Below are positions 59,709 to 64,000 of a stretch of 64,000 nucleotides of DNA, one piece after another. Both the position numbers and the translations under genes were made by a program. The DNA lies in NCBI RefSeq assembly GCF_030160715.1, contig NZ_BSOW01000003.1, positions 310,001-374,000 on the forward strand, read 5' to 3'. This DNA is from Bradyrhizobium iriomotense (GTDB lineage Bacteria; Pseudomonadota; Alphaproteobacteria; Rhizobiales; Xanthobacteraceae). The notes under the pieces are model-generated. The model did not search any database. It was not told where the DNA came from and saw nothing but the letters and a program-made list of their open reading frames with translations. The first letter of the stretch is position 1. Every line of letters starts with the position of its first letter.

Positions 59709-60029
59709 GTCCGGCCTGAGGACTCCTCCATCCCGGATTCCATTGAGCATCCGAAGCAGGCGTTTGAATTAAGCGCTTGAAGGAGCGTCGGCTACGCGTT
59801 CGCCGCTCGAACCGCGCCTCCCCGGCGAATAACATGATGTTAGGTTTATCGCACAACAGGGTAATTGTGTTAGTTCGCCGAAAGCCTATTGTTGCTCCGA
59901 ACCAGACACGTTTTGGCAGTTGACACGCGCATGCGGAAAGTCCGCCCGCGCGGTCGGACGTTGCTGCCCAACATATCCATGAAGCCCGCATACGGGACGC
60001 CAACAAAACAGGTCGGAGGAAACTTGCAC
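59709..60029. other. intergenic region before the MHS transporter; contains a candidate operator
   Basis: A 321-base gap without a convincing gene. An inverted repeat CACAA-N8-TTGTG lies at 59852-59869, about 160 bases before the transporter start, and may bind a regulator. GGAGGA at 60015-60020 is the ribosome site of the transporter. No FixK/FNR box is seen here. Confidence 0.5.
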
Positions 60030-61427
60030 ATGACCACGGCTCGAGCGATCCACGACATGGGTCAGTCCAAGAAGGCCGCTGCGAGCGGCTGGATTGGATC
60101 GGCGCTTGAATATTATGACTTCTTTATCTACGCGACGGCAGCGTCGCTGATCTTCCCGCAGATCTTCTTCCCGTCGGACAATCCAACCGTTGCAATCGTC
60201 GCATCGCTGGCCACGTACGGTGTCGGATATGTAGCCCGGCCGATCGGCGCCTTCGTTCTCGGGCACTGGGGCGATACCCATGGCCGGAAAACGGTTCTCA
60301 TCGTCTGCATGTTCCTGATGGGCATCTCGACCATGGCCGTCGGCATCCTGCCGACTTACCAGCAGGTCGGCATCTGGGCGCCGATCCTTCTCGTCGCTCT
60401 GCGTCTCGTGCAGGGATTTGCCGTTGCCGGCGAGATATCCGGCGCGAGCTCGATGATTTTGGAGCATGCGCCATTCGGGCGGCGCGGATTCTATGCCAGC
60501 TTTACTCTTCAAGGCGTGCAGGCCGGACAGATTCTCGCGGCGGCCGTCTTTCTGCCGCTGGCGCACTACATGCCCACCGAAGCCTTCAACAGCTGGGGGT
60601 GGCGGATACCCTTCCTGCTCAGCTTCTTCGTCATCGTCGCCGGCTACATCATCCGCCGCGAGGTTGACGAGACCCCTGCCTTTACCAGGGAGGATGAGCG
60701 CGGAGAAACCCCGCGGGCTCCGATTATTCAGGCCATCAAGCTGAATTGGAAGGACATGCTCAGGGTCATCTGCATGGCGCTGATGAATGTCATTCCGGTC
60801 GTCGCGACGATTTTCGGCGCAGCCTATGCCGTCCAGTCTGCCTACGGAATCGGTTTTGCGAAGGACGTCTACCTCTGGATTCCGGTCCTCGGAAACATGC
60901 TGGCGGTGTTCGTCATTCCCTTCGTCGGCAACCTGTCCGACAAGGTCGGTCGCAAGCCGCCGATCATCGTGGGCGCGCTCTGCTCCGGCTTGCTCGCCTT
61001 CGGCTACCTCTATGCGATCAGCATCAAGAATGTGCCGCTCGCGATCCTGCTGTCGCTGCTGATGTGGGGTGTGGTCTATCAGGGCTACAACGCGATCTTC
61101 CCGAGCTTCTATCCCGAGCTGTTTCCGACCCGCACCCGGGTTTCGGCGATGGCGATCTCGCAAAATATCGGAACGACCATCACCGCGTTGCTTCCCGCTT
61201 TGTTTGCGACCGTGGCGCCTCCCGGATCGGCCAACATCCCGCTCACGGTGGGCGCGATCGCCTTCGGCATCACGGTCATTGCCGCCCTCGCAGCGGTGAC
61301 TGCCAGGGAAACATACCGGATCAGCATGGACGATCTCGGCAATCCGGATGCCGTTCCGATGCCAAGGGCAGACTATGAGCGGAGGCGTGCGGAGGCGACG
61401 GGCGGGGCTGCCGCGGCTCTGACCTGA
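60030..61427 (+). CDS. MHS-family MFS transporter (metabolite:H+ symporter)
   Basis: A 465-residue protein with twelve expected membrane segments. The MHS signature is clear: GWIGSALEYYDFFIYATAASLIF at the N-terminus (given in part), GHWGDTHGRKTVL in the loop after segment II, FAVAGEISGASSMILEHAP and PTRTRVSAMAISQNIG late. Relatives carry shikimate, proline/betaine, citrate, alpha-ketoglutarate or aromatic acids with H+. I use the ATG at 60030 after GGAGGA; longer frames start in non-family sequence. The next gene, a beta-keto acid cleavage enzyme, suggests the cargo is an acid that becomes a beta-keto acid or its precursor. Confidence 0.88.
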   Translation: MTTARAIHDMGQSKKAAASGWIGSALEYYDFFIYATAASLIFPQIFFPSDNPTVAIVASLATYGVGYVARPIGAFVLGHWGDTHGRKTVLIVCMFLMGISTMAVGILPTYQQVGIWAPILLVALRLVQGFAVAGEISGASSMILEHAPFGRRGFYASFTLQGVQAGQILAAAVFLPLAHYMPTEAFNSWGWRIPFLLSFFVIVAGYIIRREVDETPAFTREDERGETPRAPIIQAIKLNWKDMLRVICMALMNVIPVVATIFGAAYAVQSAYGIGFAKDVYLWIPVLGNMLAVFVIPFVGNLSDKVGRKPPIIVGALCSGLLAFGYLYAISIKNVPLAILLSLLMWGVVYQGYNAIFPSFYPELFPTRTRVSAMAISQNIGTTITALLPALFATVAPPGSANIPLTVGAIAFGITVIAALAAVTARETYRISMDDLGNPDAVPMPRADYERRRAEATGGAAAALT

Positions 61428-61560
61428 CAGTCGCGAAAGGCGGAGGTCAATCTGACGGCGGCGCCATGATCTCGGATGTTGCCGTCGTCCCACAAATGAG
61501 AGAAGAAACTGACGCTGCGGCCGAGCCGGCCGGCAGCGGCAGTTACCAAGGAGTTGAGAG

Positions 61561-62388
61561 ATGAATCCCGTTGTTGTTGCTGTCGCGATCACCGGTTCCG
61601 TTCCGCGCAAGAAGGACAATCCGGCGGTGCCGATCGTGCCGTCCGAGCAGATCGAGTCGACGCACGCGGCCTTCGAGGCCGGCGCGACGCTTGCACATAT
61701 TCACGTTCGCAACGACGACGAAACGCCGTCCTCCGATCCCCAGCGTTTTGCAGAGGTGCAGGAGGGCATCAGGAAGCATTGTCCGGGGATGATCATTCAG
61801 TTCTCGACCGGAGGGCGCGGCCGCGATCCGTCGGCGCGCGGGTCCGCACTCTACCTGAAGCCCGAGATGGCGTCGCTCTCGACCGGATCGGTGAACTTTC
61901 CGACCATCGTCTATGAAAACAGCGCCGCCCTGGTCGAGCATCTCGCCACCGGCATGAAGGCGGGCGGCATCCGTCCCGAAATCGAGATCTTCGATCTGTC
62001 GCACCTGCATGGCGCCCGCCGTCTGATCAAGGCGGGACTGATCGACGAGCATCCCCACGTGCAGTTCGTCATGGGCGTCAAGAATGCAATGCCGGCTGAC
62101 GAGCATGTGCTCGATATTCTTCTGGCCGAGCTCAAGCGGCTGATGCCGAAATCGACCTGGACTGCGGCAGGGATCGGGCGCCATCAAGCCGAGGTCATGG
62201 GCTGGGCGCTGTCGCGCGGCGCCGATGCGGTTCGCACCGGGCTCGAGGACAACATCAGGATCGACAAGAATCGTCTGGCTGCAAGCAATGCGGAGCTAGT
62301 GACCATCGCCTGCGAGGCCGTCGCGCGCCACGGCCGACGCGTCGCCACGCCGGCGGAGGCAAGATCGGCGCTGAGGATTGCGGGATAG
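61561..62388 (+). CDS. beta-keto acid cleavage enzyme (BKACE, 3-keto-5-aminohexanoate cleavage family)
   Basis: A 275-residue TIM-barrel protein with the family zinc-site and active-site elements HIHVRNDDE (His-x-His), FSTGGRG, SLSTGSVNFP, EIEIFDLSHL and TWTAAGIGRHQ. BKACE enzymes condense a beta-keto acid with acetyl-CoA, giving acetoacetate and a new CoA ester. Members accept many beta-keto acids, for example dehydrocarnitine or 3-keto-5-aminohexanoate, so the substrate is open. AAGGAG precedes the ATG at 61561. Probably in one unit with the MHS transporter 133 bases upstream. The acetoacetate formed could feed the CoA-transferase encoded at 29.8-31.1 kb. Confidence 0.87.
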   Translation: MNPVVVAVAITGSVPRKKDNPAVPIVPSEQIESTHAAFEAGATLAHIHVRNDDETPSSDPQRFAEVQEGIRKHCPGMIIQFSTGGRGRDPSARGSALYLKPEMASLSTGSVNFPTIVYENSAALVEHLATGMKAGGIRPEIEIFDLSHLHGARRLIKAGLIDEHPHVQFVMGVKNAMPADEHVLDILLAELKRLMPKSTWTAAGIGRHQAEVMGWALSRGADAVRTGLEDNIRIDKNRLAASNAELVTIACEAVARHGRRVATPAEARSALRIAG

Positions 62389-62389
62389 A

Positions 62390-63325
62390 TCACACGATCA
62401 ACCGTCCCCGCCGCGCCGCAATCCCGATCGCGACTTCGGCGCCGGCGTTGAACTCGAGCCGGTCGGCTTCGATGCCGTCGCTGAAGATGACGCCGTTTTC
62501 CGGCATCAGCGAGCGGATGCGCAATTGCTCCGAGGAGGCGAGGCGGCCGCAGACGAGGCCCACTTGCGAGTTGCGGCTGGGAAAGGGCTCTCGCACGGCA
62601 AAGCGCAGCTCCGGCGCGTCCCAGGGCAGGGCGTCGTAAGCCGCCGGTTCAGAAGGCTGGCCGAACTGCCCTGCGATCGCCAGCGAGCCGGTGACGATGC
62701 TCTTGAACCAGGCGGTCGAGCCGAGCCCCGTCGAGACGATCAGCCCGCTCGAGGACTGCCGTTCCGTCGCCCCACCGGCCGCGATCTCGTAGATCGCGGA
62801 GACATGCGTGCGCGCGCCGATGAAGAGGTCGTTCACGGCATGGAGCACCTGGCCGTCGGAGAGCCGCGCCTCTGCCATCGTCACCGCCTGGCTGTCGCGC
62901 TTCTCAGCGGCGACCTCCGGCAGGAGCTTTGCGAGGTCGCGCGGCGCAAAGGGCAGGAGGATGCCGTCATAGCGCGCCGGATCCGGGTTGAGTCCGATCA
63001 GCGGATGGCCGTCGAGATATTTCATGGTGTTGGCGACGACGCCGTCCTGGCCGAGCGCGACCACGATGTCGGAGGGCGCGAAGATGAAGTTCGGCAGGAA
63101 GCTGCGCTCGATCGCCTGGTAGCGGCCCCATTGCTCCAGCACCTGCAAAGTCAGGTGCTGCTGCGCGCGATAGGCCTCGTGCTCGCGCTCATAGTCGGAG
63201 AAGTCGGCGCCGAGATGCTCGACATAGAAGCGCGCCTGCGCCGCAGTCAGGTAACGCGCGACCAGGTCCTCCAGCCTGGTCTTGCGCGTCACCAGAACGA
63301 TCTTGCGGTCATTGCCGGCGGGCAT
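62390..63325 (-). CDS. NAD-kinase/diacylglycerol-kinase-fold protein with altered GGDG motif
   Basis: A 311-residue protein with the NAD kinase fold: the glycine motif reads VALGQDGVVANTMKYL where NAD kinases have GGDGT, then HPLIGLNPDP, VNDLFIGARTHVSAI and the strong SSGLIVSTGLGSTAWF region that binds the nucleotide ribose. The first 60 residues are a separate helical part. The change of the second Gly and of the Thr may alter phosphate donor use, so classical NAD kinase activity is uncertain. ATG at 63325, overlapping the stop of the upstream SPFH gene by 17 bases, so the two are made together. Ends two bases from the convergent BKACE gene. Confidence 0.8.
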   Translation of the reverse strand: MPAGNDRKIVLVTRKTRLEDLVARYLTAAQARFYVEHLGADFSDYEREHEAYRAQQHLTLQVLEQWGRYQAIERSFLPNFIFAPSDIVVALGQDGVVANTMKYLDGHPLIGLNPDPARYDGILLPFAPRDLAKLLPEVAAEKRDSQAVTMAEARLSDGQVLHAVNDLFIGARTHVSAIYEIAAGGATERQSSSGLIVSTGLGSTAWFKSIVTGSLAIAGQFGQPSEPAAYDALPWDAPELRFAVREPFPSRNSQVGLVCGRLASSEQLRIRSLMPENGVIFSDGIEADRLEFNAGAEVAIGIAARRGRLIV

Positions 63326-64000
63326 TGGCGGCCTCCATCGCCTTGGGCTTTTCCATCAACTGGCTGAGCAGGTCCGGCGAGACGTTGAGCTGGCCGATCT
63401 TTTCGGCCTTCTCGGCAATGCCGGTGAAGGCCTGCGCGATGAGCTGGCCCGGCTGCATGCCGGCAGAGGCGAGTGCCTGGATCACGCGGGTGTCGACGCC
63501 CTCGAAGATCTTCATCAGCGCGCCGACGCGATAGGCCTCGGCGTCGGCCAGCGTGCGGGTGTTCTCGGCGTTGAGGCCGACAAAGTCCTTGCGCTTGCCT
63601 TCGAGCGCAATGTCCGCGACCATGCCGGCCTGGCGCAGCTCGTTGCGCTTGGCGGCGACGCTGGCCTCCGCGTCCATCTGCGTCTCGCGGATCGAGCGCT
63701 TCTTCTGCTCGACCGCGATCTCGGTGTCGAGCTCGCTCTCGCGGATGGCGCGCTCCTGCTCGACCGCAAAATTGCGGCGGGCGAAGATCGCTTCGTCCGC
63801 GTTCTTCAGGATCGCTTCGCGCGCTTCCGCCTCCAGCGCCTTTGCGGTGTCCGGCGTCGGCTTGATGCCGCGAATGGAGACGCCGAGGATTTCGAGGCCG
63901 AGCGAGGCGATGTCGGCGCGCGCCCGCAGGCCGCTTGCGATGATGTCGGCGATGCGGTCGGAGGCCCGCAGGGCTTCCTTCAGCGTCAGCTCCTTCACCG
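63309..64000 (-). CDS. SPFH/band-7 domain protein, 5' truncated by the window end
   Basis: The visible 230 residues are the later part of an SPFH domain (LKEALRASDRIADIIASGLRARADIASLGLEILGVSIRGI) and the following helical, Glu/Arg-rich flotillin-like region (about 60-150), with a conserved-looking C-terminus (GALMKIFEGVDTRVIQALASAG). The frame stays open to the window edge, so the N-terminal membrane part is missing. Such proteins build membrane scaffolds. The 3' end overlaps the NAD-kinase-fold gene, an association that hints at a joint function, for example in membrane-associated cofactor or lipid control. Confidence 0.78.
   Translation of the reverse strand, partial: VKELTLKEALRASDRIADIIASGLRARADIASLGLEILGVSIRGIKPTPDTAKALEAEAREAILKNADEAIFARRNFAVEQERAIRESELDTEIAVEQKKRSIRETQMDAEASVAAKRNELRQAGMVADIALEGKRKDFVGLNAENTRTLADAEAYRVGALMKIFEGVDTRVIQALASAGMQPGQLIAQAFTGIAEKAEKIGQLNVSPDLLSQLMEKPKAMEAANARRQ

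Noticed and set aside
1..64000. CRISPR arrays, tRNA or rRNA genes, insertion sequences, attachment sites or a replication origin
   Set aside because: Reading both strands I saw no regularly spaced direct repeats, no tRNA-like cloverleaf, no transposase or integrase gene and no origin-type repeat cluster. A covariance-model search (tRNAscan-SE, Infernal) was not possible here and would decide.

Overview
The window looks like a chromosomal segment of a high-GC alphaproteobacterium, most probably Bradyrhizobium or a close Nitrobacteraceae relative. The pointers are codon use, FixJ-like receivers, a FixK-like Crp/Fnr protein, many FixK/FNR-type boxes (TTGA-N6-TCAA), EryA/EryB/EryD-like sugar genes, phasin/PHB-type genes and two copies of a palindromic intergenic repeat. 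This is inferred from sequence features alone. I saw no rRNA or tRNA gene, insertion sequence, CRISPR array or phage module. Nearly all genes are intact; the exceptions are a SulP permease remnant (41291-41770), a possible membrane-protein remnant (50086-50205) and two genes cut by the window edges.

Region 1 (1-6092): the end of a branched-chain-amino-acid-type binding protein, an XRE-cupin regulator, an ornithine-cyclodeaminase-family dehydrogenase and a 1105-residue molybdoenzyme carrying its own NAD(P)H-flavin-2Fe-2S reductase. This looks like a small catabolic operon for a nitrogenous compound of unknown identity.

Region 2 (6096-20975): a sugar or polyol locus. Three tightly overlapping minus-strand genes (FGGY kinase, HAD phosphatase, class II aldolase) diverge from a SorC-type regulator. 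That regulator leads a long plus-strand operon: a CUT1-type ABC importer with two unequal ATPases, an EryA-like kinase, a D-2-hydroxyacid dehydrogenase, a second class II aldolase and a GlpD/EryB-like dehydrogenase. Next, a nickel/cobalt permease (21046-22107) has an exact NikR-type operator in front of it.

Region 3 (about 22.1-58.4 kb): a low-oxygen island. Eleven perfect TTGA-N6-TCAA palindromes lie upstream of genes. They precede an AI-2E-type permease; DUF3141/phosphotransacylase/acetate kinase/FabI; a CoA-transferase with a MaoC hydratase; several alpha/beta hydrolases, one a secreted double-domain protein; an Orn/Lys/Arg decarboxylase; two AspT antiporters and an aspartate 4-decarboxylase; a YibI/YibH-like pair; and DUF3300/DUF2950 envelope proteins. 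A cysteine-free Crp/Fnr protein with an FNR-type recognition helix (37114-37797) and two FixJ-type receivers lie in the middle. The gene content suggests fermentation via acyl-phosphates, PHB turnover, decarboxylation-driven proton-motive force, polyphosphate use and envelope remodelling when respiration is limited.

Region 4 (59.7-64 kb): an MHS-type transporter and a beta-keto acid cleavage enzyme, probably one uptake and degradation unit, followed by a minus-strand pair made of an SPFH/band-7 protein (cut by the window end) and an NAD-kinase-fold protein with an altered GGDG motif.
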